Counted from the first letter of the stretch, positions 1 to 8,101 are shown. The stretch is DNA of 64,000 bases from Streptomyces cinnabarinus (GCF_027270315.1 NZ_CP114413.1:6386001-6450000); one strand, 5' to 3'. Translations and numbers: made by a program. Notes: generated from the sequence alone by a model not told the origin.

Positions 1-891
1 CACGCTCCACCCGTCGGCCGAGAGTGCGGGCTGCAGACCTGCCGCAACAAGGGAGGACTTGCCTACCCCGGAAGGACCTGTGACCACAACGAGTGGCTGC
101 CCTTTGACCATGTCCCGGAGCCGTTTGACCTCACGCTCGCGTCCCACGAACACGCCGGCCTGAGCGTCCGCGGCCGTGAACGCCTGAAGTCCTCGGTACG
201 GACAAGGTGGCAGCACCAACCGGCCCAGAGCCTCGGGCCATACCGCCGCCGCTTCCGACAGCGGTATCGCATAGGCATCTTGCGCTGCGCCTCCCCTGCT
301 AGCAATTGCGAGCATTCCCACTGCTGCGTCGCCCCAGCGATCCGTCGCCACGACCGGCGAGCCGCTGTACCCGGGCTGAGCTCGCAAAGCTGCCTCGGCG
401 CGGGCGTCGAGCTGGATCAAGCCACCGCCGACCGCTCCCCGAATGGTGCAAGTGGCCCAAGCACCCTTGTCTCGCCGGTCGGGGGTGCTTGGATAGCCGA
501 ACACCGACACTTGCGCGTCTTGGGCCTGGCCTATGCGCGCGTCGACCAACCGCGCTGGCCCTGCGCCGACCGGCAGCGTGTCTCCGCCGACAACCACCAA
601 GCCGGCTACATCACGTCCGGATCCGCTTGATCCTTCAGGCGGATCCCATGCCGCCACCCGGCAGATGCGCAGCGGTGCACCGTCAACATCGCCGAGCAGC
701 ACGAACTCGACCTGAACGCGTGAGCCGTCGTCAGGGCGTTCACGGTGGTGCTTGTCGCGGCCGAGCGCCGCATTGACGACGTGTGCGCACGTGACGATGT
801 ACCGGTCCCCGACAACGAACCCGAGGCCGACGGGAGCCCCTGAGGCTGGTGACCGGATCGCTACGATGAAACCCTCCCGCCGGGCGTGCAC
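1..891 (-). CDS. Trypsin-like peptidase fused to STAND (nSTAND1-type) NTPase, C-terminus beyond window
   Basis: The N-terminal 180 residues form a trypsin-fold serine peptidase with a probable triad of His37 (in TCAHVV), Asp94 (in GRDVAGL) and Ser176 (in GYSGSP). A linker ends in CPYRGLQAF, the usual entry to an nSTAND1 domain, followed by FVGRERE and the P-loop GPSGVGKSS. The gene runs off the left edge, so C-terminal repeats (often WD40 in this family) cannot be seen. The start is the GTG at 889-891, 5 bp after the stop of the Trypco1 gene, with a GGAAGAA site upstream; no ATG is available. STAND proteins act as regulated switches in biological conflict and signalling; peptidase-STAND fusions are known in actinomycetes. 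Domain calls are firm, the cellular role is inferred. Confidence 0.85.
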   Translation of the reverse strand, partial: MHARREGFIVAIRSPASGAPVGLGFVVGDRYIVTCAHVVNAALGRDKHHRERPDDGSRVQVEFVLLGDVDGAPLRICRVAAWDPPEGSSGSGRDVAGLVVVGGDTLPVGAGPARLVDARIGQAQDAQVSVFGYPSTPDRRDKGAWATCTIRGAVGGGLIQLDARAEAALRAQPGYSGSPVVATDRWGDAAVGMLAIASRGGAAQDAYAIPLSEAAAVWPEALGRLVLPPCPYRGLQAFTAADAQAGVFVGREREVKRLRDMVKGQPLVVVTGPSGVGKSSLVAAGLQPALSADGWSV

Positions 892-896
892 CTGGA

Positions 897-1217
897 TCAG
901 GAGTTCTTCCAGACCACCCGGACGGCGAAGTTCACCTCTGTTGTTCCCTTGGCGATGATCACGCCGCTTTCGCCGCCGATCTTCAGCCCGAACTGGATCT
1001 CCATCTCATCCGGCTTGAGTTCTCGGACCGTCTCAGAGACCTGCGACAAGGCTGGCCTCACACGGTCCAGTGCTTCACGGAGCGACGTTTGGGCGCGTGC
1101 CACCAGGCCATCGTCCGCTGCAAGTTCCAGATCCGAGCCCCCCAAGCCGGGCTCAACCTCGAAGACGGCGGTGCCTTCGCCGTCCCCGTCCACCGCCATC
1201 ATGACGAACTCCGTCAC
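897..1217 (-). CDS. Trypco1 (trypsin-co-occurring domain 1, CU044_2847 family) protein
   Basis: A small protein of 106 residues ending in a beta-rich block (FGLKIGGESGVIIAK, then NFAVRVVWKNS) typical of the Trypco1 family, which is named for co-occurring with trypsin-like peptidases. It precedes exactly such a gene with only a 5-bp gap, so the two are surely co-transcribed. I chose the GTG at 1215-1217 because AGGGGG lies just upstream; a longer reading from a TTG at 1313 lacks a comparable site and adds a Gly/Pro-rich head. The family is thought to be a partner or sensor in peptidase/STAND conflict systems, but no biochemical role is established. Central helix residues 40-75 look amphipathic. 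Confidence 0.8.
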   Translation of the reverse strand: MTEFVMMAVDGDGEGTAVFEVEPGLGGSDLELAADDGLVARAQTSLREALDRVRPALSQVSETVRELKPDEMEIQFGLKIGGESGVIIAKGTTEVNFAVRVVWKNS

Positions 1218-1400
1218 AGTGCCCCCTAGCGCCCCGCCGGCCCCAGGCCGTGGGGTCGGCAACGATTCTTCCCATCCTGTGCTACCGGGCACTGACGTCG
1301 CAGGGAAATCCAAGAGAGATCCGGACAGTATCGAGCCACTCTCATGTCAGGAGACACGTAGCTGACGGCGCGTAGCCCGCAGGGTCTGTGTGCGTGAGTA

Positions 1401-1440
1401 GGGCGGGCGGGGGAGTCGGGGGTGGCTCCGCCGCCCGCCC
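1401..1440. terminator. GC-rich hairpin upstream of Trypco1 gene
   Basis: A perfect 10-bp inverted repeat (gggcgggcgg at 1401-1410, ccgcccgccc at 1431-1440) with a 20-nt loop lies in the 326-bp gap between the Trypco1 gene and the HprK-like gene. It has no U-tract on either side. It could help end transcription from the HprK-like operon. No gene is visible in this gap (1218-1543). Confidence 0.45.
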
Positions 1441-1500
1441 CTTGTGTCCGCCGTCTCCCGCTGCCCTTCTTCGTAAAGACCGGGAGTCGGCGGAGCGCGT

Positions 1501-1534
1501 CCCGCCGGGCGCGGGGAGGTCGGCGCCCGGCGGG
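1501..1534 (-). terminator. Terminator of the HprK-like operon
   Basis: A perfect 12-bp inverted repeat (cccgccgggcgc at 1501-1512 and its complement at 1523-1534) with a 10-nt loop begins 10 bp after the HprK-like stop codon in the direction of transcription. The stem is very stable; a U-tract is absent, as is common in streptomycetes. Confidence 0.65.
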
Positions 1535-1543
1535 GGATCGGGT

Positions 1544-2674
1544 TTACTCGCTGAGCAGTTGGTGGAGGAAGGCGGCGTTGGCCGCTAGGTCGTGGCCGAG
1601 GACCACGGTGTGGTGGGGCAGCTTGTCGAGGTGGTGGGCGACGCTCTGGCGGGCGTCGATGCTGCCGCTGCCGCCGGCTGGGGCGAGGCTGAGGATGTCG
1701 GGGTAGCGGTCCTCGGTCGCGCCGTGCATGAAGTCGGCGTCGCTTAGCGTGCGGCGGCAGCCTTCGACGGCCGGGGTGGCGTCCCGCCGCATCTGCGGGA
1801 ACAGCACGGCCTGGGCGAGGCCGCTGGTGGCCAGCTTGAGGCCGAACCAGTCGGCGAACTGGTCGGGGTAGATCTGCACCTTGCGCTCACGCTTGCCGCC
1901 GGGCTCCCACACCGGTTCGCGCCTCCCGGCCAGAACAGCGTCGGTGACTTCCGGGTGCTGCGTGGGGTGGAGGGCCTCGCCGGCCTCAAGACGCTTGCGG
2001 GCGACGTCCTGCCAGCCCAGCGCGTTCAGCAGACCGAGGCCGATCGCGGCGGCCGACGGCCAGGGCAAGACCTGCAGCTGGCCCTTGTCGTCCGGCCGGA
2101 CGAAGATCCGGTCGTTGGCCAACAGCTGCCAGCCCATATTCGCCAGGGCGAGCGCGGTGGTGGTCTTGCCCGCGCCCTTCTCGCCGAAGGTCAGCACGGT
2201 GCGGCAGTTGTCGGTCACGGCGGAGGCGTGCAGCAGCGTCCAGCCGTCCCGCAGGAGCAGACCCCGCATCGCATCCCGAGCGATCCGGGCTGCGGCCAAC
2301 GCGACCGGCTCCCTCTCGGCACCGATCACGGACAGGCGGCCGGTGGCAGGCTCGTGCCGGTAGGCCAGCTGCTGCGTGGGGCTGACAGCAGTGATCGTGC
2401 CCTCGGCGTCGCGGGCCACGAGTGTGGCCGCCTTGGCGTAGGTGGTCTCCTCGTGCGGGCACGTCTCCACCAGGGCCTGGAGCGTGGCGTACTGGTCTTC
2501 GTCAACGTCGGCGAAGACCACCGGGCCGGCGCACACCGTGGCGGGCAGCACCTCGAAGGCATTCCACCACGAGCCGAAGTAGCGGCGCGCGTAGTCAGTG
2601 ACCGCTTGGGTGTTGCTGACCATCGTGATGTTGACGTCCGCGGCATGCAGCCGCGTCGCGGTGAGGGTGTTCAT
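1544..2674 (-). CDS. HprK-like kinase (P-loop, phosphoenolpyruvate carboxykinase-related fold)
   Basis: A 376-residue protein whose middle resembles the HPr kinase C-terminal domain: LLHASAV around residue 149, then the P-loop GEKGAGKTTTALALAN at 164-179, then LLANDRIFV, matching the order of HprK motifs. The N-terminal 110 residues are not recognised. HprK-like proteins of this size are found with biosynthetic or peptide-modifying genes and phosphorylate a serine or small molecule rather than HPr. The ATG overlaps the stop of the dehydrogenase gene by 4 bp, so the two are translationally coupled as the last genes of a five-gene operon. Kinase activity is likely; the substrate is unknown. Confidence 0.75.
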   Translation of the reverse strand: MNTLTATRLHAADVNITMVSNTQAVTDYARRYFGSWWNAFEVLPATVCAGPVVFADVDEDQYATLQALVETCPHEETTYAKAATLVARDAEGTITAVSPTQQLAYRHEPATGRLSVIGAEREPVALAAARIARDAMRGLLLRDGWTLLHASAVTDNCRTVLTFGEKGAGKTTTALALANMGWQLLANDRIFVRPDDKGQLQVLPWPSAAAIGLGLLNALGWQDVARKRLEAGEALHPTQHPEVTDAVLAGRREPVWEPGGKRERKVQIYPDQFADWFGLKLATSGLAQAVLFPQMRRDATPAVEGCRRTLSDADFMHGATEDRYPDILSLAPAGGSGSIDARQSVAHHLDKLPHHTVVLGHDLAANAAFLHQLLSE

Positions 2675-3606
2675 GAGGCCCTTTCGCTGTCAGGAGATCC
2701 CAGTTCGGGCAGGGACCGCACGGCTTGGTAGGCGGTGCGGAGCTTGGTGTCGGCCGCGGTGAACTGCCGCTGCTCGGCCGCGTCGAGGGAGGGCAGGCAC
2801 GCTACGGGCTCGCCCCGCGTGAAACGCAACGGAATTCCCAGCCAGCCGCCCCCGTACAGGGCGGACAGCTCCTCGATCCCGTCGTCCACCGCGAGCGTCC
2901 TGCGCAGGGCGGAGAGCACGGCGCCAGCAGGCCCGGAGCGAGTGCGGCCGATGCCCGCACTGATGCGCCCGGCCCTGGTGGCGAGCTCGTCACAAAGCTG
3001 CTGCAGCGGCAGCGGCACCCGCTGGTCGTTGACCGTGGTGGCCGACGCGCACACCACGGCGGCGTCACCGTGCTCGCCGATCACGTGCCCGGACACCGCC
3101 GTGGCAGGAACGTGCAGATGGCGGGCGAGCGCGGCCCGGTAGCGGGCGCTGTCCAGGTTCGAGCCCACGCCGAACACACGCTCACAGCCAGAGAGTTCGG
3201 CGAACAGCCTGCTCATCACGTCGACCGGGTTGGTCACCACGAGCACGGTCCCGGTGTACCCGTGCAGTGTGGCGGCCAGCTGGCCGATGACCGGAGCGTT
3301 CGCGACCGCGCCGCCCATGCGGACATCGATGCTGTGGGTGTTGGTGAAGGACGCCCGCACGGCGATGACCACCGCCTGGCAGTCGCCCAGGTCAGCCACC
3401 CGGCCCACGTGGGGGCGCACGGGTGACGCGGTGGCCTGCTGCATGTCGTCGATGTCCGCAGTCAGAGCACTGGCCTGTTCCGGAGTGCGGCTGGCGATCA
3501 GCAGATGGCGGCAGAGGCCAGCCGTGCACAGCGTGGCGGCCACGGTCTGGCCGACCGCACCGGCCCCGATGACGCCGACCGTGTCCACGGCGGGTGTCCG
3601 GGTCAT
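2671..3606 (-). CDS. Lactate/malate dehydrogenase family protein
   Basis: A 311-residue NAD-dependent dehydrogenase. GAGAVG at 14-19 is the dinucleotide site; TNPVDVM, then Asp152 and Arg155 in NLDSARYR, and His179 in IGEHGDA are the LDH/MDH catalytic set; Arg96 and Asn103 fit the substrate-loop Arg and Asn. The mobile specificity loop (about 84-95, RASFTNTHSID) does not resemble either lactate or malate dehydrogenases, so the 2-hydroxyacid used is unclear. The ATG at 3604-3606 overlaps the kinase stop upstream by 4 bp and its own end overlaps the HprK-like start. A longer reading upstream would run through the kinase gene and was rejected. Confidence 0.85.
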   Translation of the reverse strand: MTRTPAVDTVGVIGAGAVGQTVAATLCTAGLCRHLLIASRTPEQASALTADIDDMQQATASPVRPHVGRVADLGDCQAVVIAVRASFTNTHSIDVRMGGAVANAPVIGQLAATLHGYTGTVLVVTNPVDVMSRLFAELSGCERVFGVGSNLDSARYRAALARHLHVPATAVSGHVIGEHGDAAVVCASATTVNDQRVPLPLQQLCDELATRAGRISAGIGRTRSGPAGAVLSALRRTLAVDDGIEELSALYGGGWLGIPLRFTRGEPVACLPSLDAAEQRQFTAADTKLRTAYQAVRSLPELGSPDSERAS

Positions 3607-4817
3607 TCGGCCACCGCCTTTGCCTGGGCCAGGGCGGTGTCCCACACGCGGTGAACGTCCACAGCGCCGCTCAGAGCGGTGCTGATGCGATCGGTCATGG
3701 TGCACACCGTCACGGCCCGCTCCACCAGCGGGCGCCCGCGCGGTGGCAGCGGCAGCACCGCCGGGGCCGACAGGAAGGTGGTGAGGATGTTGACGGTGTC
3801 CATCAGCCACACGATCAGCAGCTCACGCAGCCACGAGCGGGCCGCCTTGGGCGCCATCGGCCGCATCCGCTGCTCAGCGAACGCCCCCAGCCCCTGCACG
3901 ATCTCCTTGGCCACGGCGGCGTCGGGGCGGGCGGAGGCGAGCAGGAGAACGGTGCGGCTGGTCAGCTTGGCGGCGTCCACCGAGGCCCTCGCCCTCAACA
4001 GGCCGGGATCGATGAGGACCGGCCGTCCGCCCGGCCCGTCGGGAAACACCAGGTGCTCGGGCTTGAGATCGCCGTACGTCAGCACAGCCTGATCCGGCGC
4101 GAGCGCGGTCGGCCGCATCCGGTGCAGCCGGGCGACCACCGCCCGCAGGAGCGCGGTCACCTCGGCACGGTTGGCCTCGGCGCACCGCTCCGTGCCCAGG
4201 CGGCTGAGGTACGTCTGGCCGCTGATGCCGTTGAACTTCCGCTGGAACGTCGCCGCCACACTCCGCTCGGAGATCGCCTCAGCCGGGGCGAGGCGCTGGG
4301 CAGTGCGTGAGCGGTGCAGCCGGTGCAGGTCGGCGAAGACGGACCCGAACAACCCGGCCGTGCTTGCCGGGTCACGTAACAGCAGGGCGGCCAGCGTCGG
4401 CCCAGGCACCGGCGCGGTGAACAGCACCCCGCGCGCAAGGCCCATGACCTCGCACGCCCGGGGCCTGCCCAGGTCGGCCAGCAACCGCAGCTGCGCGGCC
4501 TCCCGCACCAGCAGCGCATCCGGCCGCTGCACGTACAAGTCCTGGGCGCGCTGCACCTCGGCCCAGTCACCGGCAACGCCGCGCAGGATCGACACCAGCG
4601 ACATCCCCAGGAAGGAGTGCTTGGCGTACAGCTCCCGGCCGCCCACCCGGATGCGGTGCACATAGCCGGTAACGCTCGGGATGTGGGAGGACAGCTCCAC
4701 GAGGGCGCCGGGCCACAGCTCGGCGGCGGCCGAGCGGATCTCGTCCTGGGCGAAGGCGAAGACCTCGGCCACGCCTGGCACCGGCCCTGGGGAGGTATGT
4801 GCTGCGGCTGTGCTCAC
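3603..4817 (-). CDS. APH-like phosphotransferase (kinase) with a TTA codon
   Basis: A 404-residue protein of the protein-kinase-like/aminoglycoside phosphotransferase fold. Lys66 in LYAKHS fits the ATP lysine, Asp250 in LTYGDLKPEHLVF is the catalytic base position, and Asp270 in VLIDPG the metal-binding Asp. It probably phosphorylates a small molecule or lipid-linked acceptor; aminoglycoside resistance is only one of many roles of this fold. The start is GTG 4817 with a clean AAGGAG upstream. Residue 147 is encoded by TTA (4377-4379), which needs the bldA leucyl-tRNA in Streptomyces, implying late or developmental translation. Third gene of the five-gene operon, 30 bp downstream of the preceding gene. 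Confidence 0.8.
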   Translation of the reverse strand: MSTAAAHTSPGPVPGVAEVFAFAQDEIRSAAAELWPGALVELSSHIPSVTGYVHRIRVGGRELYAKHSFLGMSLVSILRGVAGDWAEVQRAQDLYVQRPDALLVREAAQLRLLADLGRPRACEVMGLARGVLFTAPVPGPTLAALLLRDPASTAGLFGSVFADLHRLHRSRTAQRLAPAEAISERSVAATFQRKFNGISGQTYLSRLGTERCAEANRAEVTALLRAVVARLHRMRPTALAPDQAVLTYGDLKPEHLVFPDGPGGRPVLIDPGLLRARASVDAAKLTSRTVLLLASARPDAAVAKEIVQGLGAFAEQRMRPMAPKAARSWLRELLIVWLMDTVNILTTFLSAPAVLPLPPRGRPLVERAVTVCTMTDRISTALSGAVDVHRVWDTALAQAKAVAE

Positions 4818-4847
4818 GAATGACTCCTTCGCACTCGGCAGGCCGCG

Positions 4848-5306
4848 TCAGCGGCGTGCGGGCAGATGGGTGTTCTGCGAAGCCGTCAGGGCCGCCCGCA
4901 GCGCGGCGGGCTGGGACCACTCCAGCGCGCACGGCGGCAGCGCCCGGCCGGTACGGTGGGCAAGCGGCAGGAAGCCGACGGGCCGCGCACTCCAGACCAG
5001 CCGCAGCTGCTCGTGCCGCAGCGCGATGGCGAACGGCTCGCCGCGCTCCAGCGCGGCAGCAGTGGGATTCGAACCGAACAGCAGCCACTCGTGGACCGGC
5101 TCCGCCTCGGCCGTGTCGACCACGGAAACCAACATGCGCACCGCGATGCGGACCCAGCGCACCGTATCGCCGGCGGTGTAGGCGTCGAAGGAACCGACCA
5201 GTACCGTGCTGTCCGATTCCGCCGAGGTCAGCAGGCACTCACACCAAAACCCCGGCCGCGCATCGGCGGCGGTCAGTGGTCCGTTGCCACGGGGAGACGC
5301 CGTCAT
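4848..5306 (-). CDS. Uncharacterised 152-residue protein of the HprK-like operon
   Basis: I do not recognise a domain. The protein is predicted mostly beta with no membrane segment or signal peptide; it carries CECLLTSAESD near residue 23 and a middle block rich in Val and Trp (TVRWVRIAVRMLVSVV). The ATG overlaps the stop of the upstream HATPase gene by 4 bp, so the pair is coupled; an in-frame extension further upstream lies within that gene and is not needed. Its fixed position between an anti-sigma-type ATPase and an APH-like kinase suggests a dedicated partner of this operon. Confidence 0.7.
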   Translation of the reverse strand: MTASPRGNGPLTAADARPGFWCECLLTSAESDSTVLVGSFDAYTAGDTVRWVRIAVRMLVSVVDTAEAEPVHEWLLFGSNPTAAALERGEPFAIALRHEQLRLVWSARPVGFLPLAHRTGRALPPCALEWSQPAALRAALTASQNTHLPARR

Positions 5307-5752
5307 GCCGCACGCCCCGCGGGTGCGGGAAGCGACGCCCACACCGTCTTGCCGCCGCCGTCGCGATATCTCCAGCCCCACTCGGCGGCCAGGGCCTGCA
5401 CCAGGAACAGGCCGCGGCCCTCCTCGACCTCCGCGCCTACCCGGCGCGGTACCGGCCGCTGTATGGAGCTGTCATCGACCTCCAGCAGCGCCTGGCCCTC
5501 CTCCAGCCGCAACCGCACGGTGGCCTCATCGCCGGCGTGCTTGAGCGCGTTGGAGGCCAGCTCGGATGCCACCACCGCCATGTCGTCGGCGATGGCGCCT
5601 GCACCCCAGGACGCCAGCGTCGTCCGCACCGAGTGCCGCACCTCGGCGACCAGCGCCCTGTCCGCAGCGATGCTTATCTCCAGGGCCCGGACCGTGGCGG
5701 AGGAGGAACCGGCCTCTGTCAGGCCCGGATCGGTATGGGTAGTCGGACGCAT
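5303..5752 (-). CDS. ATP-binding protein of the RsbW/anti-sigma HATPase family
   Basis: A 149-residue GHKL ATPase. The N-box VASELASNALKHA (Glu64, Asn68), the G1-like EVDDSS and the G2 box EGRGLFLVQALA are all present in order. Streptomycetes hold dozens of such proteins, usually next to XRE regulators, and they act as serine kinases on anti-anti-sigma factors or as regulatory switches. It is the first gene of the minus-strand operon, divergent from the XRE/TPR regulator, a pairing seen in WhiJ-like modules. The start ATG has only a weak ribosome site. The partner protein is not identifiable from sequence. Confidence 0.85.
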   Translation of the reverse strand: MRPTTHTDPGLTEAGSSSATVRALEISIAADRALVAEVRHSVRTTLASWGAGAIADDMAVVASELASNALKHAGDEATVRLRLEEGQALLEVDDSSIQRPVPRRVGAEVEEGRGLFLVQALAAEWGWRYRDGGGKTVWASLPAPAGRAA

Positions 5753-5797
5753 GACGCTGCATCACCCCGAGGCACGTCGGCGGGAACGGGCGACACT

Positions 5798-5812
5798 GCG
5801 AACTAAGTTCGC
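5798..5812. promoter_or_regulatory. Palindrome, candidate operator 1
   Basis: A perfect 7-bp inverted repeat around a single base (gcgaact-a-agttcgc), flanked by further pairing cact/agtg, lies 46 bp before the HATPase start in the divergent intergenic region. Its size suits a dimeric HTH protein such as the adjacent XRE regulator; this assignment is inference. Confidence 0.5.
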
Positions 5813-5892
5813 TAGTGAAGCGGAGCCCCAACTGTTGCGCCGTCGCAGCACGCAAGGCCATCCCGTCCAGCCGCCAACATGCGGCCGCGATC

Positions 5893-5909
5893 TCCCGGTT
5901 CAACCGGGA
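5893..5909. promoter_or_regulatory. Palindrome, candidate operator 2
   Basis: A perfect 8-bp inverted repeat with a one-base centre (tcccggtt-c-aaccggga) lies in the same divergent region about 95 bp from candidate operator 1. It differs in sequence from the first, so two regulators or two classes of site may be involved. Confidence 0.5.
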
Positions 5910-5924
5910 AAGAACACACGCGTG

Positions 5925-5951
5925 TTGACGCGCCCCACGCCGCGCTACCGT
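5925..5951 (+). promoter_or_regulatory. Possible promoter of the XRE/TPR regulator
   Basis: TTGACG at 5925-5930 and TACCGT at 5946-5951 resemble a housekeeping promoter, though the 15-bp spacer is short. It lies just after the second palindrome and about 45 bp before the GTG start. The acacgcgtgt palindrome touches the -35 element. Confidence 0.35.
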
Positions 5952-5993
5952 GCTGAATAAGGTGCGATCCACACACGGCCGAGAGGGGGCTGG

Positions 5994-7586
5994 GTGTCAG
6001 CAAGACCCCGTAGCCGCAGGCAGGAACAGGTGCAGTTCGCCACCGAGCTGCGGGCAGCTGGCAGGACCTGGCCCGAGGCAGCCGCCGCCGTCCGGCACCG
6101 CTACCGGGTCAACGCCCGCGTGGCGCCCCGGCTGGCCCGAGGCCTGAGCCAGCGCCAGGTTGCCGAACTGTGGAACCAGCGGTGGCCGGACGACCCCAAG
6201 ACCTTCAAGAACATCTCCACCTGGGAACTCTGGCCCGCCAGCACCGGACACGCCCCCTCGCTCGACACCCTGGACCGGCTCGCCCAGCTCTACGAATGCT
6301 CCGTGGCCGACCTGCTCGCCGACCTTCCCACCCACGGCCACCCGCCGCCACACCCGTCACCGGCCCCAGCAAGCCCCGCCCCCGCAGTCGGCGCCGACCT
6401 CCTAAACGGGCGGGCCGCCGAACCGCTCTTACTCACCCCGCAGCTGGCCAGCACCCTGGTCCACCGGCTGCACGACGTACGTTTCGAGGAACTGGCACAG
6501 GCGCTGATCATGTGGGTACAGCAGGCCAACCCCGGGCTCAACCGCCGCGAACTGCTCCTGAAGATCAGCACCGCGCTCACTGTGGCCGCCGCGGCGCCCC
6601 TGCTGGACATCGCCGACGCCGACGAACGCGACCGCGTCGTCGCCGTCCTCGACGATCCGGGCCGCCTGGACCTGGCCACCATCACCCACGCTGAACGCGT
6701 CCTGCAGCACTACCGCCGCCAGGGCGACGTCCTCGGCCCGCAGATCGCCCTGCAGACCGCCCTCGCCCAACGCCAAGTCATCGCCGACCTCATAGCCGGC
6801 GCCCCTGAAGACCTCCGTCCCCGAGTGCTGACCGTGTACGCCGAGCTCAGCCAGATGGTCGGCTGGCAGCTGTACAACCTCGGCGACTACCGGGCCGCCC
6901 AGTACTACTACGACGACGCCCGCACCGCCGCCCACGACGCGGAGAACACCGAGCTCGTCACCTACGTCCTGTGCACCATGAGCCAGCTGGCCACCTGGCA
7001 GAACAAGCCCCGCGTCGGCATCGACCATGCCATCGCCGCCCAGGCCTGGGCCGCCCAGACCGACAGCCCGGCCGCCCTCGGCTACGCCGCCGACGTCGCC
7101 GCCCGCGCCTTCGCCGCCGCCCAGCAGCACGACAAGGCCCAACGCGCCCTCGAACAGGAACACGCCGCCGTACGCGATATGGCCGCCAGCCCGCCCCTCG
7201 CCTCCTGGTGGTACTTCTACGACGAGTCCTTCTACTGGGGCACCAGCGCCGAATGCGCCCTCGTCCTCGGCACCCCCGAGAAGGCCCTGGCCGCCGCCCG
7301 CACCTCACTGCCCATGATCGACCCCACCAACGTGCACAACTACGCCCACACCCTCGCCCTGCAGAGCCAGGCCCACCTCCAGCAGGGCGACATCCCCGAG
7401 GCCAGCACCATCGTCGGCGACATCGCCCGCATCTCCGGCATCAACCGCTCCCCACGCATCACCCAGCGCATCGCCGACCTCCGCACCGCCCTCACCCCCT
7501 GGCAGCGCAGCCGGGCCGTCCGCACACTCGATGACCTGCTGGCCAGCTACCGGCTGACCGGTAGCTCCAGCACGAACAAGTCGTAG
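5994..7586 (+). CDS. XRE-type regulator with TPR-like C-terminal region, TTA codon
   Basis: A 530-residue protein. Residues 45-105 form a helix-turn-helix block (SQRQVAELWNQRW, then a spacer helix and LDTLDRLAQLYECSVADLL), typical of streptomycete XRE regulators. From about residue 230 on the sequence is alpha-helical with repeated Ala/Leu patterns and YYDDARTAAHDAENTELV-like TPR units, the usual ligand or peptide-sensing region. GTG 5994 is preceded by GAGAGGGGG. Residue 146 is encoded by TTA (6429-6431), so translation should depend on bldA. It is divergent from the HATPase-led operon and likely controls it. The 3' end overlaps the convergent GNAT gene by 40 bp. Confidence 0.85.
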   Translation: MSARPRSRRQEQVQFATELRAAGRTWPEAAAAVRHRYRVNARVAPRLARGLSQRQVAELWNQRWPDDPKTFKNISTWELWPASTGHAPSLDTLDRLAQLYECSVADLLADLPTHGHPPPHPSPAPASPAPAVGADLLNGRAAEPLLLTPQLASTLVHRLHDVRFEELAQALIMWVQQANPGLNRRELLLKISTALTVAAAAPLLDIADADERDRVVAVLDDPGRLDLATITHAERVLQHYRRQGDVLGPQIALQTALAQRQVIADLIAGAPEDLRPRVLTVYAELSQMVGWQLYNLGDYRAAQYYYDDARTAAHDAENTELVTYVLCTMSQLATWQNKPRVGIDHAIAAQAWAAQTDSPAALGYAADVAARAFAAAQQHDKAQRALEQEHAAVRDMAASPPLASWWYFYDESFYWGTSAECALVLGTPEKALAAARTSLPMIDPTNVHNYAHTLALQSQAHLQQGDIPEASTIVGDIARISGINRSPRITQRIADLRTALTPWQRSRAVRTLDDLLASYRLTGSSSTNKS

Positions 7587-8101
7587 GCCGAGTAGTAGTC
7601 GCCCTCGTCCCCGGGAATCCGGCCCACCCGCCGCCACCCCCAGGACTCATACACGGGCTGCGCCGCAGCGTCCGGGCCCGTCGCCAGCGTCGCCCGCTCC
7701 TCGGCCCGCGCGCCCAGCGCTGCGTCATGCAGCGCCCGGCCGACCCCCTTGCCTTGCCAGGCGCGCCGTACCTCGATCTCCGACAGCACCCACGTTCGCG
7801 CCCCCGTCTCCTCTAGGAACTCCGACGACGGTTCCGGCTGCACCCCACCCCACCAGTGCGTATCCCCGGCCGGAAGGGTGTAGCCGAAAACGAACCCAAC
7901 CAGCTGGCCCCCGTCCCGGGCCGCCACCAGAGCGAAGCCGGGCCGCATGAACTGCTTCTCCGCCCTGCGGCGAAACGCGACCGCCTTCTCGCCACCCGAC
8001 TCCACGCCATACGCGTCCGCATACACGTCACACAACTCCTCCGCGAGCACAGCGGCTTGCTCACCGTCGTGGCGCGACACAGTCACGTCTTCGATCGTCA
8101 T
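7547..8101 (-). CDS. GNAT family N-acetyltransferase
   Basis: A 184-residue GNAT acetyltransferase. The acetyl-CoA loop is seen in VRRAWQGKGVGRALHD (R/Q-x-x-G-x-G/A), preceded by the LSEIEVR strand, with a late ESWGWRRVGR motif typical of the fold. The substrate is unknown. Its 3' end overlaps that of the XRE/TPR gene tail to tail by 40 bp, so strong transcription of one could interfere with the other. The start MTIEDVTVSRHD is the first ATG of the frame. Confidence 0.85.
   Translation of the reverse strand: MTIEDVTVSRHDGEQAAVLAEELCDVYADAYGVESGGEKAVAFRRRAEKQFMRPGFALVAARDGGQLVGFVFGYTLPAGDTHWWGGVQPEPSSEFLEETGARTWVLSEIEVRRAWQGKGVGRALHDAALGARAEERATLATGPDAAAQPVYESWGWRRVGRIPGDEGDYYSAYDLFVLELPVSR

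Noticed and set aside
306..776. Plus-strand open frames in the first kilobase
   Set aside because: They are shadows of the trypsin-STAND gene, whose catalytic motifs are clear on the minus strand.
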